The notes under the pieces were generated by a model. That model did not search any database, had not been told where the DNA came from, and saw only the letters and a program-made list of their open reading frames with translations. Made by a program: the position numbers and the translations under genes. Below, one piece after another: positions 23,814 to 32,368 of a DNA stretch of 48,357 nt (positions are counted from its first letter, which is position 1; each line of letters opens with the position of its first letter). Source of the stretch: Clostridia bacterium (GTDB lineage: Bacteria > Bacillota > Clostridia > Oscillospirales > CAG-272); NCBI GenBank assembly GCA_017504245.1, contig JAFVRQ010000040.1, forward strand, positions 1 through 48,357. The letters run 5' to 3'.

Positions 23814-26285
23814 ATGCGTAAAAATATGATAAGAATTTTAAGTGTTTTATGCGTGATATTTTTGTGCGTTGGCTTGACTGCCTGCATAAGACCTAAACCT
23901 CAACAAAGCAATACTGAAATCAAGCCCTTGATTAACGGCGGATTTGAATCCGCCGATCTCTCGGGCTGGACAGTTGAATACGGAGATGCCTTCAACGACG
24001 ATTGCGTTTCCTCTAAAAAGACGTTTATGTTTGAAAATGACTCTAACAACAATGTTTTGTCCATTAACCAAACGGGTAACTGGTATCTTACGGGTAAGGG
24101 TTACCACGGCAAGTATTCGGGCGCAAGAACGGGTGCTATTCGCTCAAATAATTTTACTCTTACCGATGACGGTATGATTACCTTGAAATTGGCGGGCGGT
24201 GCATTGACAGTTGGCAAGGGCACGGGCGCTCCCGAAAAGGCAAGAGAAAAGATCTGTTACGTTGGTTTTTATCTTGCAGAGAACGATAAGCTCATTGCTA
24301 TGCAGACGAATGAATATTTCCACGAGCATACCGAGGAATATATCATTCCCGACAGATACGCGGCAGGCGTTTACAACACCGATAACTTCTATCAGTACAC
24401 GGTGGATTTGTCTGAATATGCAAATCAGGAAATTTACATTCGAATAGTTGACAACGATGAGAGCTATTATTACGGCTACATCGCGGTTGACGATATTCGA
24501 GTTGGTTATTACGGCGATCCTCAGGCAGAGGGCGTATTCTTCACAAAGGTTACGGATTACGAAACCGATGCAACGGCTCCTTCGATTTACGAGATAGCAA
24601 ACGGCGGCTTTGAGCTTGGCTCACTTGCCGGCTGGACCATCGTTGAGGGTGAAGCATTCTCTAACGAGGGTGTTAACACCGAGAGTGTTTGGTGGAATGA
24701 AAACATCACCTATTCACGCGACGGTAATTACCATTACGGCAAATATAATCCCACGGCAACGGGTGTTCTTCGCTCCTCCGAATTCGTTTTGGGCGGCTCG
24801 GGATACGTTTCCTACAAGCTTGGCGGTTGCTCAGACAACACCAAAACCTATATCAGATTTATGGTGAAGCAGGGCGACAGCGCCATTGAGGTTGCGAGAT
24901 ATTCCAACTTCAAGTATTGGAATTATCAGTTCCCATACGTTCAAAACGGTATGCGCCTTTTGAATATGGTGCAGTACTATGCAGACCTTTCTAAATACGT
25001 TGGTGAAACGATGTATATTGAGGTTATTGATATGAACGATTCCTCCGACGAGCTCGGTTGCATCGTTTTGGACAGCGTTCAGACCTATTGGGAGGAAAAG
25101 CCCAATTGGATCGATAGCGAATCCTTCCTTGCAAAATACGAATCCGACATTATGCCCGATAGCGAATATCAGGTTACAAACGGCGGCTTTGAAACGGGCG
25201 ACCTTACGGGTTGGACGATTGACGGTGACAAGATTGGTATCGTAACGAATGCTGCAGGTTGGTGGGGTGCGAACTTCCCATACAACAAGAAGGGTAGCTG
25301 GTTGTTCTCCGGTATCGTTAACGAGGGCGCGGGCGTGCTTGAGTCCCATAAGGGAACTTTGACAAGCTCCGCGTTTACGGTTGGCGGCTCGGGTTACATT
25401 ACGTTTATGTTTGGCGGCGGCGGAAATCCCTTGCAATGCTATATTTCCATTATTGACGCGGAAACGGGCGAGGAGCTTGTTCGCTACGCTAACAGATTGT
25501 TCAACGACAGAGGAACTGACATACTCAACCACGGAAGCAACCTTGCAAATATGGTTTGGTATAAGGCGGACCTTTCGGAATTTATGGGCAGAAGCCTAAA
25601 GATTCAGGTGGTTGACAATTCCACAAACAACTGGGGTCTTGTTACGGTTGACAGCTTCGTGACCTACTATAAGGATGCATCCCTCGTTCCCGAAAAGGCA
25701 AACTTGGCAGTTGATATTAAGCCGGGTCCTGCATCCGATACAATTCTTGGTGAAAACGATCCTTATCAGGTTCTTAACGGCGACTTTGAAACAGGTGATT
25801 TGACTGGCTGGACACTTGACGGTGCAATCGGCTACGTTTCGGGTCAGGATGTTTTCTGGAAGAATGCAGATAAGCTTTATAACAAGGATGGAATGTATTT
25901 GTTCTCAGGCGTTGAGGACGTTAACGGCTGGATGGAGGGGGCTCACGGTACTCTTACAAGCTCGACGTTCATTATCGGCGGCTGCGGTTACATAACCTTT
26001 AAGCTCGGCGGCGGCTACAACCCCGAATGCTATATTGAAATCGTTGACGCAGACACGGAAACTGTTATTGCAAAATATCATAACGATTATGCGGACAACA
26101 ATGAGGGACGTATGTTCCAGTTCAAAGCCGATTTGACCGAATATATGGGCAGAGAAGTTTACATTCGCGTTGTTGACAACGCACATGAGGCGTGGGGCTG
26201 CTTGGCAGTTGACAGCTTCATTACGTATTATGAATCTGTTGCGGATATGCCCGAGGCAGAGCTCATTGAAAACAAACTTAAATAA
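23814..26285 (+). CDS. surface lipoprotein of four NGGFE-type beta modules
   Basis: This 823-residue lipoprotein (lipobox GLTAC, Cys at about 24) is almost entirely four tandem modules of about 165-220 residues. Each runs from (N)GGFE(T/S)xDLxGW through ITFxLGGGxxxxCYI and ADLSEYMGRxxYIxVVDN to VDSFxTYY. The pattern suggests a jelly-roll carbohydrate-binding fold. No catalytic domain is visible. AAGGAGG overlaps the preceding stop, so translation is probably coupled to the GH32 gene. Three more copies occur in the next gene. Its location suggests fructan binding at the cell surface, which is an inference. Confidence 0.72.
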   Translation: MRKNMIRILSVLCVIFLCVGLTACIRPKPQQSNTEIKPLINGGFESADLSGWTVEYGDAFNDDCVSSKKTFMFENDSNNNVLSINQTGNWYLTGKGYHGKYSGARTGAIRSNNFTLTDDGMITLKLAGGALTVGKGTGAPEKAREKICYVGFYLAENDKLIAMQTNEYFHEHTEEYIIPDRYAAGVYNTDNFYQYTVDLSEYANQEIYIRIVDNDESYYYGYIAVDDIRVGYYGDPQAEGVFFTKVTDYETDATAPSIYEIANGGFELGSLAGWTIVEGEAFSNEGVNTESVWWNENITYSRDGNYHYGKYNPTATGVLRSSEFVLGGSGYVSYKLGGCSDNTKTYIRFMVKQGDSAIEVARYSNFKYWNYQFPYVQNGMRLLNMVQYYADLSKYVGETMYIEVIDMNDSSDELGCIVLDSVQTYWEEKPNWIDSESFLAKYESDIMPDSEYQVTNGGFETGDLTGWTIDGDKIGIVTNAAGWWGANFPYNKKGSWLFSGIVNEGAGVLESHKGTLTSSAFTVGGSGYITFMFGGGGNPLQCYISIIDAETGEELVRYANRLFNDRGTDILNHGSNLANMVWYKADLSEFMGRSLKIQVVDNSTNNWGLVTVDSFVTYYKDASLVPEKANLAVDIKPGPASDTILGENDPYQVLNGDFETGDLTGWTLDGAIGYVSGQDVFWKNADKLYNKDGMYLFSGVEDVNGWMEGAHGTLTSSTFIIGGCGYITFKLGGGYNPECYIEIVDADTETVIAKYHNDYADNNEGRMFQFKADLTEYMGREVYIRVVDNAHEAWGCLAVDSFITYYESVADMPEAELIENKLK

Positions 26286-26352
26286 TACCTTGCAGGGCAG
26301 GGATTATTAATACATTAGCGATTCTAATAAACAACAAATTAGGAGGCAAAAA

Positions 26353-29300
26353 ATGAAAGCTTTATTCAAAAACAGTATAATCGCGATTTTGCTCGTGGTT
26401 ATTATCGCACTTGCGGTTGTTGGCTGTGAATTTGGCGTTGAAGATACAACCCATACTCACCAATACACCGAGGAAACAACAAAAGCACCCTCTTGCGAAG
26501 AAAAGGGTGAAAAAACCTTCACTTGCTCTTGCGGTGACACTTATACCGAAGAAATCGACGCTCTTTCTCACACAGAGGTGGTTGATGAAGCGGTAGCACC
26601 CACTTGCGAAAATGCAGGTCTTACAGAGGGTAAGCACTGTTCCGTTTGCGGCGAGGTTCTCGTTGCTCAGGAAACAGTTGCGGCACTCGGACACGATTAT
26701 GAGGGCGTTGTTACAACAGAGCCCACTTGTACCGAAAACGGTGTTAAGCTATTCGCTTGCTCTTGCGGTGATGCTTACACAGAAGTCCTTGATGCTACAG
26801 GACACGCAGATGAAAACAAGGATCACGCTTGTGACAATGGATGTGACGTTCCTCAGGGAACACACGCAGAGCAGGAAAATGCACACGCTTGTGCATACTG
26901 CGGAAAAGCAGCGGGCGAATGTAGAGATACTGATAACAATCATAATTGTGACGTTTGCGGTGCAACACTTTCAAATTGCCAGGCAGGTGACCCCGTTGTT
27001 GAAAATGCAACGTCCGCAACCTGCGGTGAAGCAGGAAGCTACGACGAAGTAGTTTACTGTACGGTATGCGGTGCTGAGCTTAATCGCACGCATAAAACCG
27101 TTGATGCTCTTCCTCACAGCTATAAGGTGACAAGCACAACGGAAGCTACTTGTGAAGCAGCGGGCTCTAAGACTTCTACTTGTGAAGCTTGCGGCGACAC
27201 AAAAACAGAAGCAATCGCGGCTCTCGGACATAATGAAATTACAGTTGAGGCGAAAGCTCCCACTTGTACTGACAAGGGTTGGGATGCATACGTAAAATGC
27301 TCAAGATGTGATTATACAACTTACGTTGAAAAGGGGGCTCTTGGACATAGCTATAATTCGGTTGTAACTGCTCCCACTTGTACTGAAGGCGGTTACACAA
27401 CATTCACTTGCTCAGGCTGCGGTAAATCCTATACGGGTGACGTAACTGCGGCAACAGGTCATACAGAAACTGCAGTAGTAACCTCTCCCGACTGTGTAAA
27501 CGGCGGTTATACAACTTACACATGTACTTCTTGCGGTGCAACACGCACGGGTGATGAAACAGCTCCTAAGGGACATACTGAAGAAGTAGTTGCGGGCAAG
27601 GCGGCAACTTGCTTGGAAGCAGGTCTTACAGACGGTAAGAAGTGCTCTGCTTGTGGCGAAACACTTGTAGCGCAGGAAGAAATTCCCGCTGCAGGACACG
27701 ATTATGACGTATCCGTTAAGGATGCTACTTGTACAACAGAAGGTCTTAAGACATTCTCGTGCAAGAACTGTGATGATGGATACACAGAAGTAATTCCCGC
27801 TGCAGGTAACCATAGCTTTGCTGACGGTTACGTTTGCGGTAACTGTGGATTTGACAGCTCTGCTTACAGACTCCCCAACGGCGGATTTGAAAACGGTCTT
27901 GAGGGCTGGACAGTTGTTGGTAATATCGGTGGCGTAAGCTCCGATAGAACATATTGGAATGAAGGCATTGAATTTGGTATGGATGGAGATAAGATGTTCT
28001 CCGCATACGCACCCGACGCACTTGAGAGTGCAGTTGGTACATTGACAAGCTCAACCTTCGTAGTTGGTGGCTCCGGCTTTGTAACCTTCAAGGTTGGCGC
28101 TATGAGAGATGAAAACTACGTTTACGTTGACGTTGTTGATGCAGAAACAAAGCAGATTCTTGCTCGTTACTACAACGGCTTGTGGTCTGATGCAGATCTT
28201 GGCGGATGCAAGCTCGTTGCTTACAAGGCAGACCTCTCAGCATTTATGGGCAAGGAAGTATTCTTCCGCATCAGCGATAACGCAGACAGCGGCTACGGAT
28301 TGTTCTTCGCTGATAGCTTTGAAACATATTACGATAGCGAGCCCGAGGGCTTCAATGCTGCAACTCCCGTAAGCTATGCAGTTTCCGGAACTATCTATGA
28401 CGTATTCAACGGTAGCTTCGAAATGGGCAATGTTCAGGGTTGGTGGAACAACGGCGAAATCGGTGTTGTTACTAACGCAAGCGGTTATTGGGGCGACAAC
28501 ATTCCTTATGAAAAGGTTGGCGATTTCCTCTTTACCGGTGTTGAAAGCTTTGGTGCAGACACAATGAGAGAGGGCAATAAGGGTTCTCTTACAAGCTCCG
28601 CGTTTGTTATCGGCGGAACGGGTTGGATCTCCTTCAAGCTCGGTGGCGGCGGACACGAATTGTGCTACGTTCAGGTAATTGACGCAGTTACAGGCGAGGT
28701 TCTTGCAAGATACCATCAGCAGGCACAGAGAGATGCTATCCTTATTCAGTACGTTGCAGACCTTTCCGCTTACATCGGCAGAACCGCAAGAATTCAGGTT
28801 ATTGACCAGGCAGAAAGCGGTTGGGGATGCGTATCCTTTGACCACGTTGTAACATATTATCCTGAAGGCACGGCATTGCCCGAAGGTATTACTGCAAACG
28901 ATATCAAGGTTGTACCCAATTACACAATTGAAAACGGTAGCTTTGAAAACGGTCTTGACGGTTGGCATATGAACATCTGGGAAGCAGGTGTACACAACAC
29001 ACTCGGTTGGGTAGAAAGCTCCGAGCACGATGCGGGCTGGTACACAAAGAACGACGATAGAAAAGACGGCAACAATTTGTTCACATTCTGCAGACCCGAC
29101 GGTACAAACTGCGAAAACACAAAGGGTGAGCTTGTAAGCTCTACGTTCACTCTTAAGCAGAACGCTTACGTATCCTTCAGATTCGGTGGCGCAGGCACAC
29201 GTGAGGTTCGTATTGAGCTTGTTAAGACGGACGGAACTGTAATCGCAAGATTCTACAATGAAGCTGCAGGCAAGGTTAATACAGAAATGTATGCTTACTT

Positions 29301-29442
29301 CTATCAGTACACAGGTGAAGAAACAGAATGCTTCTTCAGAGTGGTTGACGATTCCGTTTCTAACTACGGTTGCTTCGTAGTTGACGATTTCAGAGTGAAT
29401 CTTGAAAGCGCACCCGAAGGATTTATTGCTGCAATTCAATAA
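26353..29442 (+). CDS. lipoprotein with Cys-repeat stalk and three NGGFE-type modules
   Basis: This 1029-residue lipoprotein (VVGC, Cys at about 25) has two halves. Residues about 45-505 hold some ten repeats of about 35-45 residues of the form APTCTxxGxxTFTCSxCGxxYTxxxxAxGH, each with Cys-x(n)-C-x2-C and a His, possibly metal-binding or stalk-forming. Residues about 510-1029 hold three copies of the NGGFE...GW module seen in the preceding gene. There is no catalytic domain and no sorting signal. Thr is often encoded by ACA in the repeat half, unlike the ACG/ACC-rich genes upstream. It is probably a long surface-displayed binding protein working with the GH32 enzymes; no ligand is known. TTAGGAGG precedes the ATG by 7 bases. 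Confidence 0.72.
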   Translation: MKALFKNSIIAILLVVIIALAVVGCEFGVEDTTHTHQYTEETTKAPSCEEKGEKTFTCSCGDTYTEEIDALSHTEVVDEAVAPTCENAGLTEGKHCSVCGEVLVAQETVAALGHDYEGVVTTEPTCTENGVKLFACSCGDAYTEVLDATGHADENKDHACDNGCDVPQGTHAEQENAHACAYCGKAAGECRDTDNNHNCDVCGATLSNCQAGDPVVENATSATCGEAGSYDEVVYCTVCGAELNRTHKTVDALPHSYKVTSTTEATCEAAGSKTSTCEACGDTKTEAIAALGHNEITVEAKAPTCTDKGWDAYVKCSRCDYTTYVEKGALGHSYNSVVTAPTCTEGGYTTFTCSGCGKSYTGDVTAATGHTETAVVTSPDCVNGGYTTYTCTSCGATRTGDETAPKGHTEEVVAGKAATCLEAGLTDGKKCSACGETLVAQEEIPAAGHDYDVSVKDATCTTEGLKTFSCKNCDDGYTEVIPAAGNHSFADGYVCGNCGFDSSAYRLPNGGFENGLEGWTVVGNIGGVSSDRTYWNEGIEFGMDGDKMFSAYAPDALESAVGTLTSSTFVVGGSGFVTFKVGAMRDENYVYVDVVDAETKQILARYYNGLWSDADLGGCKLVAYKADLSAFMGKEVFFRISDNADSGYGLFFADSFETYYDSEPEGFNAATPVSYAVSGTIYDVFNGSFEMGNVQGWWNNGEIGVVTNASGYWGDNIPYEKVGDFLFTGVESFGADTMREGNKGSLTSSAFVIGGTGWISFKLGGGGHELCYVQVIDAVTGEVLARYHQQAQRDAILIQYVADLSAYIGRTARIQVIDQAESGWGCVSFDHVVTYYPEGTALPEGITANDIKVVPNYTIENGSFENGLDGWHMNIWEAGVHNTLGWVESSEHDAGWYTKNDDRKDGNNLFTFCRPDGTNCENTKGELVSSTFTLKQNAYVSFRFGGAGTREVRIELVKTDGTVIARFYNEAAGKVNTEMYAYFYQYTGEETECFFRVVDDSVSNYGCFVVDDFRVNLESAPEGFIAAIQ

Positions 29443-29474
29443 TTTAACAAAAAATTCTATTAATTAAACCAAGT

Positions 29475-29496
29475 CCCCCGCTCAAGCGGGCGGGGG
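29475..29496 (+). other. GC-rich hairpin in the gap before the cytoplasmic GH32 gene
   Basis: CCCCCG (29475-29480) can pair with CGGGGG (29491-29496), or alternatively CCCGC with GCGGG around TCAA. No T-run follows, so it is not a normal terminator. It might stabilise or process the mRNA between the big surface-protein gene and the last gene. Confidence 0.4.
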
Positions 29497-29515
29497 CAAA
29501 AAGCGAGATACTTAT

Positions 29516-30877
29516 ATGACTATTACTAAAATTAAAGAACCTTTTTTTCACGTTACGGGCGAGAGAGGTTGGATAAACGACCCGAATGGGTTGATATACT
29601 ATAAGGGTCAATATCACGCGTTTTTCCAGTATTACCCGAATGATACCAAGTGGGGACCGATGCATTGGGGACACGTTGTCAGCGATGACCTTACGAATTG
29701 GAAATATCTCCCCGTTGCTCTGGCTCCCGGTGACGAATGTGACAAAAACGGTTGTTTTTCGGGCAGTGCTATCGTGCACGGCGGGAAGCTTTGGCTTATG
29801 TACACCGGATTTATTGAAAATGAGGGCGGCGAAAGCATTCGTCAAATTCAATGCCTTGCAGAGAGTGACGATGGAGTAACCTTTAAAAAGCACGGTGTTG
29901 TTATCGGTGAAGATCTTTTGCCCGACGGCTATGCGCCCTGCGATTTCCGTGACCCGAAGGTTTGGCTTCACGATGGCTATTTTTGGTGCATTACTGCGGC
30001 AAGAAAAATCGAGGGCAGGGGACGAATTCTTTTATTTAAATCAAAGGATTTATTTAATTGGGAGTTCGTTAACGATCTTTTCGGCAAGGACTCGGCGGGC
30101 ACGATGATAGAGTGTCCCGATTACAATGAAGAATTGGGTTATTTGCTCTTTTGCGAGCAATTTCAGCCAAGTGAAAACAAGGAGCATCTCAACGTGCATA
30201 CTTGCCGCTGGTGTGTTGGAAGAATTGATTATTCAACGGGCACCTTTAAAGAGGAAACACGCGGAATAGTTGATTACGGCTTTGATATGTATGCGCCGCA
30301 GACCTTTGCAGGCAAGCCCGTTTTTATGGGGTGGCTCAATATGTGGGATAGAAACGTTCCCTCTGCAAAATACGGCTTTGCGGGTATGCTCACCGTTCCG
30401 AGAAGGGTGCTTGTTGAGAATGGCAGATTGTGTCAGGAGCCCGTTGTAAATTGTGGCGAAGTATATAAAGCTACCGTGTCTGACAGGCTTGAGGACAAGG
30501 TCACAAAGGGTGTTATTACCGTGAAGGCAACAAATCTTGAAGGCTTTGAGCTTAAAATGCGTTCTAACGGCGATAATTACACTTCGTTTGTGTTATGCGA
30601 TGGAGAATGGGTGTTTGACCGTTCCAAATCGGGCGAAGCTATTGTCGGCGTGGAAAAGGACGAGGATTCCTTGAAGGGTATAAGACGTATGCCGTATTCC
30701 AATGAACAGGAAGCTACGATAACTATTGTTATGGACGAATTTTCCGTTGAGATTTTTGAAGGCGGAAGAGCGTTGTCATCAACGATTTATCCTCCCTTTG
30801 ATGCAAATCGCTTGGAGCTTACCGTTAAGGCGGCTGCTTGCGAATACGCGAGAGCGGATATTACATTAAACAAATAA
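29516..30877 (+). CDS. cytoplasmic GH32 beta-fructosidase
   Basis: It hydrolyses terminal fructose from imported sucrose, sucrose phosphate or fructo-oligosaccharides. The 453-residue protein has no signal peptide. The catalytic triad is intact: nucleophile Asp22 in WINDPNG, Asp146 in FRDPK and acid/base Glu199 in IECPD. The length equals that of ScrB/SacA enzymes (about 450-490), and WGPMHWGHVVSDDLTNWKYL is typical. The ribosome site is poor (GCGAGA). A GC-rich hairpin lies in the gap before it. It is the last gene of the operon, ahead of a strong terminator. Whether the substrate is phosphorylated is not readable; an ABC importer, not a PTS, suggests non-phosphorylated sugars. Confidence 0.9.
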   Translation: MTITKIKEPFFHVTGERGWINDPNGLIYYKGQYHAFFQYYPNDTKWGPMHWGHVVSDDLTNWKYLPVALAPGDECDKNGCFSGSAIVHGGKLWLMYTGFIENEGGESIRQIQCLAESDDGVTFKKHGVVIGEDLLPDGYAPCDFRDPKVWLHDGYFWCITAARKIEGRGRILLFKSKDLFNWEFVNDLFGKDSAGTMIECPDYNEELGYLLFCEQFQPSENKEHLNVHTCRWCVGRIDYSTGTFKEETRGIVDYGFDMYAPQTFAGKPVFMGWLNMWDRNVPSAKYGFAGMLTVPRRVLVENGRLCQEPVVNCGEVYKATVSDRLEDKVTKGVITVKATNLEGFELKMRSNGDNYTSFVLCDGEWVFDRSKSGEAIVGVEKDEDSLKGIRRMPYSNEQEATITIVMDEFSVEIFEGGRALSSTIYPPFDANRLELTVKAAACEYARADITLNK

Positions 30878-30880
30878 TCT

Positions 30881-30917
30881 AAGACATTTTGGAGAAAAAA
30901 TCCAAAATGTCTTTTTG
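30881..30917 (+). terminator. terminator of the 21-kb fructan operon
   Basis: AAGACATTTTGGA (30881-30893) pairs with TCCAAAATGTCTT (30901-30913), 13 bp, with TTTT following. It is the only strong + strand terminator seen after 9638. Confidence 0.85.
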
Positions 30918-30984
30918 ATCTTACGGTTTTATTTGAAAAATTGAAATTTGTTAAAAATTTTACAAAGATTAATTGAAAAATATA

Positions 30985-31013
30985 TTGAAAAATGTAAAGT
31001 TTTGTGATATAAT
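30985..31013 (+). promoter_or_regulatory. promoter of the phosphofructokinase gene
   Basis: TTGAAA (30985-30990) and TATAAT (31008-31013) are 17 bp apart, about 62 bases before the ATG. Confidence 0.75.
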
Positions 31014-31074
31014 ATATCGGAATGCGACAAAGCGCAATGAATTAAGTAAAATCAATGATAGATTGGAGAATAAT

Positions 31075-32202
31075 ATGTCTGAAATTAAAAGAATTGGCGT
31101 TTTGACCGGCGGCGGAGATTGCTCGGGTCTTAACGCGGTTGTTAGAGCCGTAACTCTTACTGCTATTAACAAATACGGTTGTGAGGTTATCGGATTCAAA
31201 AAGGGTTATGCCGGATTGTATGCAAACAACTATATGGAGCTTACTGCCGAGAATACTGCAAACATCTTGAATCAGGGTGGAACAATTCTTAAAAACTCAA
31301 ACAAGGACAACCTTTTTAACTACGCTTATCGTGATGAAAACGGAAATATTCAGCACAAGGACGTTAGTGACGTTGCTATTCAGAATCTTAAGGATCTTCA
31401 CATCGATGCTCTCGTTGTTATCGGCGGTGACGGTACTCTTACAAGTGCGCGTGACTTTGCAAGAAAGGGTGTTCGCGTTATCGGTGTTCCCAAAACGATT
31501 GACAACGACGTTTCCTATGCAGATATTACGTTTGGATTTACAACTGCTCTCGGTGTAATTTGTAATGCGGTTGACAGAGTCAGAACAACTGCTTTCTCAC
31601 ACGATAGAGTTCAAATCCTTGAGGTTATGGGCAGAAACTGCGGTTGGCTCGCGCTTGAGGGCGGTCTTTCCGGCGGCGCGGATATTATCCTTTTGCCCGA
31701 GATTCCCTATGACGTTAACAAAATTGCCGAGGTTATTAAAAACCGCGATGCAAAGGGACTTTATGATACTGTAATCGTTGTTTCCGAAGGCGCTAAGCCC
31801 AAGGACGGCGACGTTGTTATCAAGAAGATCGTTGCCGACAGTGCGGATACTGTTCGTCTTGGCGGTGTTGGTGATCAGCTTGCTTCTCAGCTTGAAGCCT
31901 TGCTTGGTGGCAAAGAGGTTCGTGCTACAAATATCGGTCATACTCAGCGCGGTGGTGAAACCTGCCAGTACGATAGAAGCCTTTGTACAAAGCTTGGTTC
32001 TCTTGCTGTAGATGCTCTTTTTGAGGGCAAGAGCGGTGAAATGGTTACTATTTATAATGCAACACCTCAAACTGTTTCTCTTGAAAAGGTACTTGGAAGC
32101 GGTGCTACCGGTGAAACGAGTAAGGGCGGCAGCCATAACGTTGATCCTAACGGCTTCGTTGTTAAAACTGCGCGCAACACGGGTATTTCATTTGGTGACT
32201 AA
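31075..32202 (+). CDS. pfkA: 6-phosphofructokinase, group III type
   Basis: It converts fructose 6-phosphate to fructose 1,6-bisphosphate in glycolysis. The ATG at 31075 follows TTGGAGA; longer upstream reading lacks a ribosome site and includes the promoter. The 375-residue protein has GVLTGGGDCSGLNAVVRAV, the donor-site motif GGDGT (Gly120) and PKTIDND (Lys140). Gly at the first position is characteristic of ATP-using enzymes, while PPi enzymes carry Asp; Lys at the second is common in the long PPi/ATP mixed clade (group III). ATP is therefore the more likely donor, but this should be read as a prediction. It has its own promoter just after the fructan operon, whose product fructose 6-phosphate it uses. 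Confidence 0.9.
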   Translation: MSEIKRIGVLTGGGDCSGLNAVVRAVTLTAINKYGCEVIGFKKGYAGLYANNYMELTAENTANILNQGGTILKNSNKDNLFNYAYRDENGNIQHKDVSDVAIQNLKDLHIDALVVIGGDGTLTSARDFARKGVRVIGVPKTIDNDVSYADITFGFTTALGVICNAVDRVRTTAFSHDRVQILEVMGRNCGWLALEGGLSGGADIILLPEIPYDVNKIAEVIKNRDAKGLYDTVIVVSEGAKPKDGDVVIKKIVADSADTVRLGGVGDQLASQLEALLGGKEVRATNIGHTQRGGETCQYDRSLCTKLGSLAVDALFEGKSGEMVTIYNATPQTVSLEKVLGSGATGETSKGGSHNVDPNGFVVKTARNTGISFGD

Positions 32203-32218
32203 TTAATGAAAGTGAATA

Positions 32219-32251
32219 GAAAAGGGGTTAAGTGAATGCTTAGTCCCTTTT
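32219..32251 (+). terminator. probable terminator after pfkA
   Basis: AAAAGGG and CCCTTTT arms, with TTAAG/CTTAG inside, form an imperfect hairpin starting 17 bases after the stop. The T-run is short and part of the 3' arm. Confidence 0.5.
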
Positions 32252-32306
32252 GCTATGCCTTTTATTATAAAGAATACGCAAGGAGTATTTAAATTGCGAA
32301 AATTTA

Positions 32307-32335
32307 TTGACTTTAAAAATATATTGTGATATAAT
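32307..32335 (+). promoter_or_regulatory. promoter of the pyr operon
   Basis: TTGACT (32307-32312) and TATAAT (32330-32335) are 17 bp apart. Predicted transcription starts near 32342, leaving a leader of under 30 bases. No attenuator or PyrR-type anti-antiterminator structure fits in it. Confidence 0.8.
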
Positions 32336-32368
32336 ACTATAGATATATAGAAAAAAGGAGATTATGGT

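Noticed and set aside
24831..25532. 233-codon minus-strand frame inside the four-module lipoprotein gene
   Set aside because: Shadow of a repeat-bearing gene in another frame; no start signal or recognisable domain.
28237..29439. 400-codon open frame on the minus strand inside the 26353 lipoprotein gene
   Set aside because: It is the complement of a strongly coding gene, has no ribosome site, and its peptide is a Cys/Val/Asn-rich shadow with no motif.
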